A stretch of 64,000 nt of DNA from Sulfuriferula sp047300855 (GCF_047300855.1 NZ_CP170197.1:434001-498000); one strand, 5' to 3'; numbered from the stretch's first letter, positions 8,699-16,646 are shown. A program made the numbers and translations. Notes: a model not told the origin generated them from the letters alone.

Positions 8699-9264
8699 CG
8701 GGTTCCTTTCAGGAAATTCGCCAGCATCTCATGCCCGTATTCAGTGAGGATGGATTCGGGATGGAACTGCACGCCTTCGATGGGCAGGGTTTTGTGACGC
8801 ACTCCCATGATCTCGCCGTCCTCGGTCCAGGCGGTAATTTCCAGACAGTCGGGCAGGCTGTCGCGTTCGATCACCAGCGAGTGGTAACGTGTGGCGCGAA
8901 ACGGATTGGGTAATCCATGAAACACACCCGCATCTTTGTGATGAATCATCGAGGTCTTGCCGTGCATCAACTGTTGGGCGTGGACTATTCTGCCACCGAA
9001 GGCTTGGCCGATACTCTGATGGCCGAGGCACACGCCGAGCAGCGGGATTTTCCCTGCAAACTCCCTGATCAACGGCACGGATACGCCTGCTTCATTGGGT
9101 GTGCATGGGCCGGGAGAAATCACGATGTGGTCGGGCTGCAGAGCGGCAATCGCGGCGAGGTCGATTTCATCGTTGCGGAATACCCGCACGTCCTCACCCA
9201 GCTCGCCAAAATACTGCACCAGGTTGTAGGTGAAGGAATCGTAGTTATCGATCATCAATAGCAT
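8695..9264 (-). CDS. trpG: Anthranilate synthase glutaminase subunit TrpG (may also serve PabA)
   Basis: A 189-residue class I glutamine amidotransferase. The nucleophile Cys lies in LLGVCLGHQSIGQAFGG and the His-Glu pair in GVQFHPESILT; the N-terminal MIDNYDSFTYNLVQY is diagnostic for TrpG/PabA. It supplies ammonia to TrpE. The start at 9264 has only a weak ribosome-binding site (GAG 9 bases before). A 266-base stretch without a convincing gene and a glutaredoxin-like gene separate it from trpE. Confidence 0.95.
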   Translation of the reverse strand: MLLMIDNYDSFTYNLVQYFGELGEDVRVFRNDEIDLAAIAALQPDHIVISPGPCTPNEAGVSVPLIREFAGKIPLLGVCLGHQSIGQAFGGRIVHAQQLMHGKTSMIHHKDAGVFHGLPNPFRATRYHSLVIERDSLPDCLEITAWTEDGEIMGVRHKTLPIEGVQFHPESILTEYGHEMLANFLKGTR

Positions 9265-9530
9265 GTCGTCACCAACTCAACGAGGTTCATGAATTCCGCA
9301 TTTGAATACCGCTGATTGATATCAGATGATATTCGCGTGGGCATTTTGCCGGACTGACGGCACCAGGGAACTCGAGATTATCTCTTGCCTGCCGGGTGCA
9401 GACAAGAAAAATGAAAAGAACTGCAAAAGCACGGCAACAAAGGCAAGGCTGCAGCTGCCGAGTAGCCGGGAAATGTGCAGTTCGCGGCCTGCGCCGGAGA
9501 GGTCCGGATAGGAGGTGGCCGCCACCGTGC
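9265..9530. other. Gap between trpG and the glutaredoxin gene, no convincing gene
   Basis: Open frames of 60-70 codons exist on both strands here, for example minus strand 9322-9525 with a hydrophobic stretch (LAFVAVLLQFFSFFLS). None has a good ribosome-binding site or recognisable family. The stretch could hold a promoter for trpG-trpD-trpC, but I see no strong -35/-10 pair. Confidence 0.4.
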
Positions 9531-9794
9531 TTATGATTTCGCGTTGATTTTCTGTTTCTGCAATGCGGCTTCCAGCTTGGGTCGCAGGTCCTGGAAGGTG
9601 CCGTAAGAAAATGCATCGCCTATCACCGTGATCGGGGCAATCCGTACGCCATAACGCGTTTTTGCTTCCTGCGCCACATCGGGATGGCTAATGTCGCGCT
9701 CTTCAAAAGCGATACCCCGTTCGTGCAGGAATTGTTTGACTGCGGCGCAATCCTGGCAACCGGGAGCAGTGTAGACAATCACGGTTTGCTGCAT
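9531..9794 (-). CDS. Glutaredoxin-like thioredoxin-fold protein (NrdH/Grx type)
   Basis: An 87-residue single-domain protein with the redox motif CQDC near residues 12-15, the cis-proline as IAPITVIGD, and a helix DLRPKLEAAL. Start chosen at ATG 9794, preceded by GGAGGAG seven bases away; a TTG start five codons earlier is possible but would place the ribosome-binding site inside the gene. The CxxC in place of CPYC is nearer to small uncharacterised glutaredoxins than to GrxA or GrxC. It sits between trpE and trpG in the same direction, an odd position for a redox gene. Confidence 0.8.
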   Translation of the reverse strand: MQQTVIVYTAPGCQDCAAVKQFLHERGIAFEERDISHPDVAQEAKTRYGVRIAPITVIGDAFSYGTFQDLRPKLEAALQKQKINAKS

Positions 9795-9851
9795 GGCGCT
9801 CTCCTCCAAACCGATACACCGGACTGAGCTGCTGAGCAGCCCGGCAGGCAG

Positions 9852-11327
9852 CTATTCTTCCAGCCCGTCCAGGCCGGCCTGCGCCAGTTCCGCCGCGCGG
9901 ATCACGGCGCGCGCCTTGTTCTGGGTTTCGGTCCATTCGTTTTCGGGTACCGAGTCGGCCACGATGCCTGCGCCTGCCTGCACGTACAGCATGCCGTCCT
10001 TGACCACTGCGGTGCGGATGGCGATCGCCAGATCCATGCCGCCGCCAAAGCCGAGGTACCCTACTGCGCCTGCATATATGCCACGCTTGCTGGGCTCGAG
10101 TTCGTCGATGATTTCCATCGCACGCACCTTGGGCGCACCGGACACGGTGCCGGCGGGGAAAGTGGCGCGCAGCACGTCCATCGCCGACAGGCCCGGCTTG
10201 AGCTTGCCCTCCACATTGGAGACGATGTGCATGACGTGCGAATAACGCTCGATCAGCATGTTCTCGGTCACCTGAATGCTGCCGGTGACCGCCACGCGCC
10301 CCGCGTCGTTGCGTCCCAGGTCCAGCAACTGCAAATGTTCGGCGCATTCCTTGGGGTCGGCGAGCAGTTCGGCGGCCAGTTGCGCATCGTGCTCGCGATT
10401 GGCGCCGCGCGGACGCGTGCCTGCGATGGGGCGCACGGTGACGGTGTCATCTTCCAGCCGTACCAGGATTTCCGGCGACGCGCCCACCACGTGAAAACTG
10501 CCCATGTCGTAATAGAACATGTACGGCGACGGGTTGAGGCTGCGCAACGCACGGTACAGCGTGAGCGGGCTGGCGTCGAACGGGCGCGACATGCGCTGGC
10601 TCAACACCACCTGCATGATGTCGCCTTCCACGATATATTGCTTGGCGCGCAATACTGCCTGCTTGAACGCGGTTTCGCCGAATTCGGAGGTGGCTTCGGC
10701 GCTACCGACCTTTTGTGGCATGGGAGCAGTGTATGGCGCCCTGATCTGCGCGCATAACTGGTTCAGGCGGCGGTAGCCTTCGGCATATGCATCCGTCTGC
10801 ATCGGGTCGGCATAGACAATAAGGGTCAGCTTGCCGGTGAGATTGTCCACCACCGCCAGCTCGTCGGTGAGCAGCAGCAGGATGTCGGGGGCATGCAGCA
10901 CATCGGGCTGGTGCGTCGCTTGCAGGCGCTTCTCGATGTAGCGCACCGTGTCATAGCCGAAATAGCCCGCCAGGCCGCCCGCGAAACGCGGCAGCCCCGG
11001 CACGACAGCCGCCTTGAAACGACCCAGAAATTGTTCGACAAACGCCAGCGGGTCGGCGACTTCTTCCTGCTCAACCTTGACGCCGTCGGTTTCCACGCTG
11101 ACCAGATGGCCATATACGCGCAGCACGGTATGGGCAGGCAGGCCGATGAACGAGTAGCGCCCGAAGCGCTCCCCGCCCACGACCGATTCCAGCAGGTAGG
11201 AGTAGGGCGCGTCGGCGAGTTTGAGATAGACCGATAGCGGGGTGTCGAGATCGGCCGGCAATTCTCGCGTGAGCGGGATGCGGTTATAGCCCTCGCGGGC
11301 GAGTTGGTTGAATTCCTGTTCAGTCAT
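9852..11327 (-). CDS. trpE: Anthranilate synthase component I TrpE
   Basis: A 491-residue chorismate-utilising enzyme. The N-terminal feedback region carries the LLES element (YLLESVVGGERFGRYSFIG) that binds tryptophan in known TrpE enzymes, and the catalytic domain has IAGTRPRG, LDLGRNDAGRV and GAVGYLGFGGGMDLAIAIRT. It turns chorismate plus ammonia into anthranilate. The Trp-binding element suggests end-product inhibition. No leader peptide with Trp codons is evident upstream (11328-11465). Confidence 0.96.
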   Translation of the reverse strand: MTEQEFNQLAREGYNRIPLTRELPADLDTPLSVYLKLADAPYSYLLESVVGGERFGRYSFIGLPAHTVLRVYGHLVSVETDGVKVEQEEVADPLAFVEQFLGRFKAAVVPGLPRFAGGLAGYFGYDTVRYIEKRLQATHQPDVLHAPDILLLLTDELAVVDNLTGKLTLIVYADPMQTDAYAEGYRRLNQLCAQIRAPYTAPMPQKVGSAEATSEFGETAFKQAVLRAKQYIVEGDIMQVVLSQRMSRPFDASPLTLYRALRSLNPSPYMFYYDMGSFHVVGASPEILVRLEDDTVTVRPIAGTRPRGANREHDAQLAAELLADPKECAEHLQLLDLGRNDAGRVAVTGSIQVTENMLIERYSHVMHIVSNVEGKLKPGLSAMDVLRATFPAGTVSGAPKVRAMEIIDELEPSKRGIYAGAVGYLGFGGGMDLAIAIRTAVVKDGMLYVQAGAGIVADSVPENEWTETQNKARAVIRAAELAQAGLDGLEE

Positions 11328-11465
11328 GATTTCACCATTAAGTCATAGAAGCATAGCGAGGTACGGCACGAATGTATCGCACCACCAAAAAACTGGCGTA
11401 TCAGCGCCATCGCCATGACAGGCGCTTTTCGCTATGTATTTCCATGTTTAAGGGATTCATGCTGT

Positions 11466-12146
11466 TCAGGTTTTGGTAATCAGTTTCGAGGCTTCCAGCA
11501 GGCTGGGCACCACTGCATCCAGATCCAGTTCCGCCACCGGCCGTCCCCGGTTGTAGCCGTACGGCACGCAGAACACCGGGCTGCCAGCGGCGCGCGCGGC
11601 CTGGGTATCGTTGAGCGAATCGCCGATCAGCAGCAGTTCGCCGGGCTCAACACCAAAGTGCTTGCAGGCGTGCAGCAGGGGCATCGGGTCGGGCTTGCGC
11701 TTGGGGAGCGTATCGCCCGACAGTACCAGTTCGAAATAATCCAGCAGGCCGGTATCGCGCAGCAGCGGAATCGTGAACACTTCCGCCTTGTTGGTAATGC
11801 AGGCCACATGCATGCCCCTTGCGCGCAACGCCTGCAGGCCTTCCACCACGCCGGGGAAAGGGCGCGAATATAGCGAGACATTGGCACCATAGTGCTTCTG
11901 GTAAATCGGATAGGCGCGGGCAAACAGCGCGGCATCCGGTTCGGCATCCATGCTGCCGGTCAGCACGCGCTTTACCAGGCGCGAAACGCCGTTGCCGATG
12001 TAGGTTTTGATGGACGCCAGCGGCACTGGCGGCATGCCGAGTTCGGCCATCATCAATTCGGCCGCGTGGGCGAGGTCGGGTGCGGTGTCGAGCAGCGTGC
12101 CGTCGAGGTCGATCACCACAGCCTTGATTTTGATTGGGAAGTTCAT
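11466..12146 (-). CDS. gph: Phosphoglycolate phosphatase Gph (HAD superfamily)
   Basis: A 226-residue HAD hydrolase with motif I as VIDLDGTLLDTAPDL (nucleophile and acid Asp), motif II in CITNK, the conserved Lys in KRKPDP and motif IV in LIGDSLNDTQAARAAG. Length, cap insertion and the rpe-gph-trpE order agree with Gph, which removes phosphate from 2-phosphoglycolate. Related HAD phosphatases look similar, but the neighbourhood makes Gph the best call. Confidence 0.9.
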   Translation of the reverse strand: MNFPIKIKAVVIDLDGTLLDTAPDLAHAAELMMAELGMPPVPLASIKTYIGNGVSRLVKRVLTGSMDAEPDAALFARAYPIYQKHYGANVSLYSRPFPGVVEGLQALRARGMHVACITNKAEVFTIPLLRDTGLLDYFELVLSGDTLPKRKPDPMPLLHACKHFGVEPGELLLIGDSLNDTQAARAAGSPVFCVPYGYNRGRPVAELDLDAVVPSLLEASKLITKT

Positions 12147-12169
12147 AGGGTCTTAAAAAAGTCAGTTAG

Positions 12170-12196
12170 CCACGGAGATCACGGAGCACACAGAGA
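12170..12196. repeat. Single arm of the CAC-9 repeat family, copy 2
   Basis: Bases 12170-12196 begin GCCACGGAGATCACGGAGCA, with CAC at arm positions 3, 12 and 21 exactly as in the copies at 4196 and 15878. A full inverted partner is missing; only a short CTCTGCGGCC at about 12265-12274 could be what remains of it. It lies in the 196-base gap between gph and rpe. Confidence 0.65.
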
Positions 12197-12342
12197 TAAA
12201 GCGTGTTCCACAATTTTCCGGTTCACCCGATGGGTGAAGCCGGTATTGACGATAATCGTGCGATCTCTGCGGCCTGAATTGGGGGTTTAGGTTGAACGTC
12301 TATCTTGTTTACGTGTGCCGGATCATGCCAGCAATGGCCTGG

Positions 12343-13029
12343 TCAGACTTTCGCCAGTTCCGCGCGCATCGCCGCGACCACGCTATCGTAGCGGTGCGCG
12401 TCGCTGTCCTTGGCTGCGCCGAAAATGGCGGAGCCGGCCACGAATACGTCGGCACCCGCACGGGCTACTTCGGCAATGTTGTCGACTTTCACGCCGCCGT
12501 CCACTTCCAGCCAGATATCGTGGCCCGAGGCGTCGATACGCTGGCGCACGGCACGCGTCTTGTTGAGTGTTTCCGGGATGAATTTCTGTCCGCCAAAGCC
12601 GGGGTTGACCGACATCAGCAGGATCATGTCCACCTTGTCCATCACATAGTCCAGATAGCTCAACGAAGTGGCCGGGTTGAACACCAGACCCGCCTTGCAT
12701 CCGCATTCCCTGATCAGCGACAGGGTGCGGTCGATGTGTTCGGACGCTTCCGGATGGAAGGTGATGATGTTCGCCCCGGCCTTGGCGAAATCGGGGATAA
12801 TACGGTCTACCGGCTTGACCATCAGGTGTACGTCGATGATTGCATCCGTCACCGGGCGCAGCGATTCGCATACCAGCGGACCGATAGTCAGATTGGGCAC
12901 GTAATGGTTATCCATCACATCAAAGTGAATGATGTCCGCACCGGACGCGATCACATCAGTGACTTCCTGTCCCAGCTTGGCGAAGTTTGCGGATAAAATG
13001 CTCGGTGCGATACGGAATTGCCTGGACAT
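12343..13029 (-). CDS. rpe: Ribulose-phosphate 3-epimerase Rpe
   Basis: A 228-residue TIM-barrel enzyme interconverting ribulose-5-phosphate and xylulose-5-phosphate. Motifs: IAPSILSANFAKLG at the N-terminus, HFDVMDNHYVPNLTIGP (metal-binding His and Asp), DVHLMV, MSVNPGFGGQKFIP and LEVDGGV. Start set at ATG 13029 (MSRQFRIAPS); the frame is open for 48 more codons upstream but that part overlaps the divergent apaG and looks non-coding. It is the first gene of the rpe-gph-trp run. Confidence 0.95.
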   Translation of the reverse strand: MSRQFRIAPSILSANFAKLGQEVTDVIASGADIIHFDVMDNHYVPNLTIGPLVCESLRPVTDAIIDVHLMVKPVDRIIPDFAKAGANIITFHPEASEHIDRTLSLIRECGCKAGLVFNPATSLSYLDYVMDKVDMILLMSVNPGFGGQKFIPETLNKTRAVRQRIDASGHDIWLEVDGGVKVDNIAEVARAGADVFVAGSAIFGAAKDSDAHRYDSVVAAMRAELAKV

Positions 13030-13124
13030 GGTGACCCTTTCAACAAGCCTTTGGATAAAGAAGCCAATTTTACCCGGAATCGCGCCGGGGTAACAGCGCG
13101 ACCGGTTCAAGGACAGACACGCAA

Positions 13125-13508
13125 ATGGGCGACAGCAGAAAAAATCACGTAACCGTAGTCGTCGAGACGGCATTCATTCCCGACCAATCCGATCCGCACA
13201 TGGATCGCTATGTATTTGCCTACACGGTCACCATCACCAACACCGGCGCCATCCCGGCGCAACTGGTTTCGCGCCACTGGGTGATTACCGACGCTGAAAA
13301 CAAGGTGCAGGAAGTACGCGGTCTGGGTGTGGTGGGCGAGCAACCTTTGCTCAAGCCCGGCGAGAGCTTTGAATACACCAGCGGCACCGCGATCACGACG
13401 CCGGTAGGCACCATGTACGGCAGCTACCAGATGGTGGCGGAAGACGGCGAGCACTTCGACGCGGAGATTCCCGTGTTTACTCTTGCCATGCCGCGCGTAT
13501 TGCATTGA
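13125..13508 (+). CDS. apaG: ApaG/CorD family protein
   Basis: A 127-residue single-domain beta-sandwich protein. The diagnostic block is YVFAYTVTITNTGAIPAQL, followed by SRHWVITDAENKVQEVRGLGVVGEQPLLKPGE and GTMYGSYQMV. In enteric bacteria ApaG is tied to Co2+/Mg2+ efflux; the biochemical role is not settled. It is divergent from rpe, a common arrangement in Betaproteobacteria, with 95 bases between the starts to hold both promoters. Confidence 0.95.
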   Translation: MGDSRKNHVTVVVETAFIPDQSDPHMDRYVFAYTVTITNTGAIPAQLVSRHWVITDAENKVQEVRGLGVVGEQPLLKPGESFEYTSGTAITTPVGTMYGSYQMVAEDGEHFDAEIPVFTLAMPRVLH

Positions 13509-13517
13509 TGCACGGGC

Positions 13518-14234
13518 ATGCCGCGCCCAGCCGATCTTCAGGAGCCTGAACTCAGCCCGGCCATGCAGCGCGTGGTGGCCGCCATGTCCATCTCCATTGC
13601 TGCACATCTGGCACTGATCGGCCTGCTGCGCGTTAATCCTGTTGCGGCACCGGTAGCCGCCGCTATCCCGGTGATTGAGGCGCGCCTGCAGCCCGCTGCG
13701 CCGCCGCCCATACCGGCGCCACCCCAAATGGCAGTACCTGCCGCAGCACCTGAAACGGCGCCAGAGCCAGCACCCGAAGCGCCTCCCAAACCCGTCCCGC
13801 CTGCGCCAGAGGAGCGTGCTTCGCCACCAGCGCCCGCCGCGCCTGATGCAGCGCCGGTAGTGCCCACTGTCCCCAATCCTGCGCCGCAGCCCAGCAGCGC
13901 GTTGCCGGCAGTCAATGTGCCGTTACTGATTGATCCGACTTATTACACCGCCAAACAATTGGATGTTCAGCCGCGTGCATTGGCCGCCATCAACCCGGTT
14001 TACCCGCCAGACGCAGTCACCCGCGGCACCGCAGGCTGGGTCGTGCTCAAATTGAAGCTGGATGAGAGCGGCAACGTGCAGGATGTCGAAGTCAGCGATG
14101 CCCGCCCGCCAGGTGTTTTCGACCAGAGTGCGCTCGATGCTTTTCGCAATGCGCATTTCGCGCCGGCCCAGAAAGACGGTCGTATGGTGAAATCATTCGT
14201 GCAGATTAAAGTGCGTTACGAGCTGGATCGGTAA
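13518..14234 (+). CDS. TonB-like energy transducer
   Basis: A 238-residue inner-membrane protein. One membrane segment near residues 17-35 (VVAAMSISIAAHLALIGLL) is followed by a proline/alanine-rich spacer (about 50-130, with PAPEE and PPAPAAP blocks) that can span the periplasm. A TonB C-terminal domain follows (about 150-238, with VYPPDAVTRGTAGWVVLKLKLDESG). It should pass proton-motive-force energy to outer-membrane receptors, but no exbB, exbD or receptor gene lies nearby. The gap to apaG is only 9 bases. Confidence 0.88.
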   Translation: MPRPADLQEPELSPAMQRVVAAMSISIAAHLALIGLLRVNPVAAPVAAAIPVIEARLQPAAPPPIPAPPQMAVPAAAPETAPEPAPEAPPKPVPPAPEERASPPAPAAPDAAPVVPTVPNPAPQPSSALPAVNVPLLIDPTYYTAKQLDVQPRALAAINPVYPPDAVTRGTAGWVVLKLKLDESGNVQDVEVSDARPPGVFDQSALDAFRNAHFAPAQKDGRMVKSFVQIKVRYELDR

Positions 14235-14273
14235 GCCTGCCCATCCGGAAAAGCGTTGATACTCCTGGCGTGA

Positions 14274-15569
14274 TTATTTCTTGACGACTTTGGCTTTCGC
14301 AGCCAGAGGTGTTGGTAACTCGCTCGGCACCGGCATGTCTTTGGGTAGCAATACCCACATCCGGCCAGTCTGCTTCATCTTGCCGGCGATTGCCCCGGCC
14401 TCATTACCAAAGCCCCAGAAAAAATCCGCCCGTACATTGCCGCGTATGGCACCGCCGGTATCCTGTGCCATCATCAGGCGATCCAGCGGCTGATCGGATG
14501 AGGGCACGGTGGTGTCCAGCCACACCGGCGCGCCCAGAGGGATCGCGCGGGCATCCACGGCAATGCTGCGCCCTCCGGTAATCGGTACGCCCAGCGCACC
14601 CAGCGGGCCGCTGCCGTTATTCGGCAGCTCACGGAAAAACACATAGCTGGGGTTTTGCGCGAGCAGTTCCGGCAGCTTGTCGGGATGGTTTTTACCCCAC
14701 TGCTTGATGTTCTGCATCGAAGTCTGTGCCAGCGGCAACTCGCCGCGCTCGGCCAGTACCCGACCGATGGAACGATACGGATAGCCGTTCTGGTCGGCAT
14801 AGCCCACCCGTATCATGCTGCCGTCGGGCAGTTGAATGCGCCCCGATCCCTGGATTTGCAGGAAGAACGCTTCCACCGGGTTGTCCACCCAGACCAGTTC
14901 GTTGCCTTTAAGCGGATTGCTGCCATCGTCGATAGCGGCGCGATCCAGATACGGCACCACTTTGTTGCCCTGCAAGCGGCCGCGCAGACGCATGTGTTTC
15001 AACTGCGGATAAACGCTGCTCAGGTCAATGGTCAACAAATCGGCGGGCGGACCGTACAAGGGAACCGAGTACTTCGCGCTGGGGGTGAGACTGCCATGCA
15101 GCAGCGGTTCATAGTAGCCGGTAATCAAGCCATTCTCGCTGCCGTCGGCCTGGCGCGATTGGTAGAGTGCAAACTGGCTTTCGAAAAATGCCCGTATGGT
15201 TGCAGCGTCGACGGGTTTTAACGCTTCCGATGCGGCGCACACGGCTTGCCATTCCGGTCTGGTTTTCAGCGCCGTGCACGACTGCAACCACGCAGGCCAT
15301 GCATCCAGCAGATTGTCGTCCTTCCAGCCAGGCAGGCTGGACCAATCAGCCGCGCTCAGGTTGGGGGTTACCGGGGGAGGTGGCGGCGTTTCCGGCGTGG
15401 GCGGCGGGCATACCACAGCCGGTGCGGGCTTTGGCTGCGGCGGGCTGGGTGGCGCCGGTTTGGGCGCAGGCTTGGCGACCGGTGGCGTGACCGGCGCTGT
15501 AGGCTGGGTGGCGCAGCCGCCGCTAATCAGCGCGGCCAATATCAAAGCTGTGCGAACGAGTTGTCTCAT
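14274..15569 (-). CDS. mltA: Membrane-bound lytic murein transglycosylase A (MltA), lipoprotein
   Basis: A 431-residue outer-membrane lipoprotein. The signal peptide ends in a lipobox (LISGGC, Cys 19) and is followed by a proline-rich linker to about residue 70. The MltA domain and the C-terminal 3D domain follow, including AVDARAIPLGAPVWLD and AQDTGGAIRG; the Asp in QDTGG corresponds to the catalytic acid of MltA. It cleaves glycan strands to 1,6-anhydroMurNAc products, the material that AnmK, AmgK and MurU recycle elsewhere in this window. Confidence 0.93.
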   Translation of the reverse strand: MRQLVRTALILAALISGGCATQPTAPVTPPVAKPAPKPAPPSPPQPKPAPAVVCPPPTPETPPPPPVTPNLSAADWSSLPGWKDDNLLDAWPAWLQSCTALKTRPEWQAVCAASEALKPVDAATIRAFFESQFALYQSRQADGSENGLITGYYEPLLHGSLTPSAKYSVPLYGPPADLLTIDLSSVYPQLKHMRLRGRLQGNKVVPYLDRAAIDDGSNPLKGNELVWVDNPVEAFFLQIQGSGRIQLPDGSMIRVGYADQNGYPYRSIGRVLAERGELPLAQTSMQNIKQWGKNHPDKLPELLAQNPSYVFFRELPNNGSGPLGALGVPITGGRSIAVDARAIPLGAPVWLDTTVPSSDQPLDRLMMAQDTGGAIRGNVRADFFWGFGNEAGAIAGKMKQTGRMWVLLPKDMPVPSELPTPLAAKAKVVKK

Positions 15570-15613
15570 GCGAAAATATTAAACAAGTAAACAGCCCCAA
15601 GTATAACAAAGCC

Positions 15614-15862
15614 ATGGATTTACCCTACCAGGCAGTGCCGCGTTTTTATATTGAGCGTATTGTCATTGCCGTAATGTGCAACGAATCGATGGACCTGCAC
15701 TGGCATGATCAAGCCAGCCAGCAATCCTACATGGCGCGCGTATGGCCGCAGGACGTGACCGAGGAAAACGGAGCAGAATGGTTGGTGGCGCGGAACGAAG
15801 CGGGCGAGGCCGTCAGGATACGTCTCGATCTGATTCGCAATTTTCCCACCCCGGTGAAATGA
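15614..15862 (+). CDS. Small protein, possibly Rof-like (Rho-binding antiterminator fold), 82 aa
   Basis: An 82-residue protein divergent from mltA. Its second half (ARVWPQDVTEENGAEWLV then VRIRLDLIRNF) resembles the pattern of the Sm-like Rof/YaeO family, in which a beta-strand core ends in RLDxIxxF. The usual N-terminal Cys-Asp motif of Rof is not present, so the family call is weak. The first strand is rich in aromatic and hydrophobic residues (FYIERIVIAV). Coding potential is supported by codon use and by lying between two intact features. Confidence 0.5.
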   Translation: MDLPYQAVPRFYIERIVIAVMCNESMDLHWHDQASQQSYMARVWPQDVTEENGAEWLVARNEAGEAVRIRLDLIRNFPTPVK

Positions 15863-15877
15863 ACCTAAAGACATTTA

Positions 15878-15984
15878 TCCACGAAAGACACGAAAAGCAC
15901 GAAAGAAAAAAAGTTCATTCAATATAGGATGAATGACTTAATCTCAATATGGGTTTATTTCGTGCTTTTCGTGCCTTTCGTGGA
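15878..15984. repeat. Intergenic inverted repeat, CAC-9 family, copy 3 (near-perfect)
   Basis: Arms 15878-15904 and 15958-15984 are inverted copies with 26 of 27 bases matching, around a 53-base A/T-rich centre. The left arm starts TCCACGAAAGACACGAAAAG; CAC recurs at arm positions 3, 12 and 21. The right arm is followed by a run of T (15990-15996), so a transcript reading rightward could form a very strong stem with a U-tract. Same architecture as the copy at 4196 although the bases between CAC units differ (CGAAA here, CAGAG there). Confidence 0.85.
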
Positions 15985-16032
15985 CAGCTTTTTTTTAGGA
16001 TGAATCGCCGTTTAACAAGAAAGGCCGCAAAC

Positions 16033-16134
16033 ATGGAAGACAACGGAATGGTTAGCCTCGCCTGGTTTGTATTCGAAGCGGGTGTAGCGCTTGCTCTGCT
16101 GCTCGGCATCGTGTGGTGGACCATGCGCAAATAG
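16033..16134 (+). CDS. 33-residue single-span membrane protein
   Basis: A very small ORF starting at ATG 16033 with AAGAAAGG about 9 bases upstream. It has one predicted membrane helix, FVFEAGVALALLLGIVWW, and ends in TMRK, giving a positive-inside C-terminus. An in-frame ATG at 16001 would add 11 basic residues. The amphipathic start and clean helix make it look like a genuine small membrane protein; no family is recognised. Confidence 0.45.
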   Translation: MEDNGMVSLAWFVFEAGVALALLLGIVWWTMRK

Positions 16135-16148
16135 CGGCTGGGTGACAC

Positions 16149-16253
16149 TTGCCGCGAAGCGTGGCCGAATCCATCGCAGCCCACATCCGCCAGCGCTACG
16201 CCAGCCAGCTCCACGACATGGCGGCGCGGGTAGCAAAACTGACGTTGGACTGA
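16149..16253 (+). CDS. Possible 34-residue ORF ahead of the nucleotidyltransferase relic
   Basis: A short frame from TTG 16149 (or GTG 16161) to TGA 16253 encodes an amphipathic helical peptide containing IAAHIRQRYASQLHDMAARV. It ends one base before the ATG of the broken nucleotidyltransferase, so it may be the partner or truncated partner of that gene. No family is recognised and the start codons are weak. Confidence 0.3.
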   Translation: MPRSVAESIAAHIRQRYASQLHDMAARVAKLTLD

Positions 16254-16254
16254 A

Positions 16255-16535
16255 ATGCTGGAACTGCGCGAACAAGACCGCCACACCTTGCAGGCCACGC
16301 TTGCCCGCTTTCCCGAAGTGCGCCGCGCCTGGGTATTCGGCTCGCGCGCCGCTGGCCGGGCGCGGCGAGCATCCGACATTGATCTCGCCATTGAAGCACC
16401 CGCTCTGACCCCCGCGCTGGTACGATCTGATCGAGGCGCTGGAACATGCCCTGTTATCTCTATATGCTGGACGTCATCCATCTGGATACACTGGACGACC
16501 CGGTACTCCAACAGGCCATCCTCCACAATCGGTCT
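16255..16535 (+). pseudogene. Frameshifted MNT-type nucleotidyltransferase relic
   Basis: The first 54 codons read as a minimal nucleotidyltransferase of the MNT antitoxin/toxin family, with GSRAAGRARRASDIDLAIE holding the GS and DxD-type active-site residues (about residues 25-43). Homology then jumps frame twice: near 16411-16420 into WYDLIEALEHA, and near 16450 into YMLDVIHLDTLDDP, the normal continuation of these proteins. Two indels in about 40 bases mean it cannot make the full domain unless there is sequencing error. The HEPN partner typical of such pairs is absent. Confidence 0.7.
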
Positions 16536-16616
16536 CCACTCAGAACATCCTCCCAGAATCGCGTGTTGCAAAAAAACAACACAGTGCCATGGAAATCAGG
16601 AAAATTGCCCGTAAAG

Positions 16617-16646
16617 CTTGCCGGGCGTAAAAACCCTTGGGCATAA
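16617..16646 (+). promoter_or_regulatory. Candidate sigma-70 promoter for the porin
   Basis: TTGCCG at 16617-16622, an 18-base spacer and CATAAT at 16641-16646 lie about 83 bases before the porin start, leaving a 5' leader of about 75 bases. Confidence 0.4.

Noticed and set aside
9322..9525. 67-codon minus-strand frame with a hydrophobic stretch between grx and trpG
   Set aside because: No good ribosome-binding site, poor codon pattern, and a competing frame of equal length on the other strand.
11328..11465. Possible trp attenuator ahead of trpE
   Set aside because: No leader peptide with neighbouring Trp codons and no convincing alternative hairpins.
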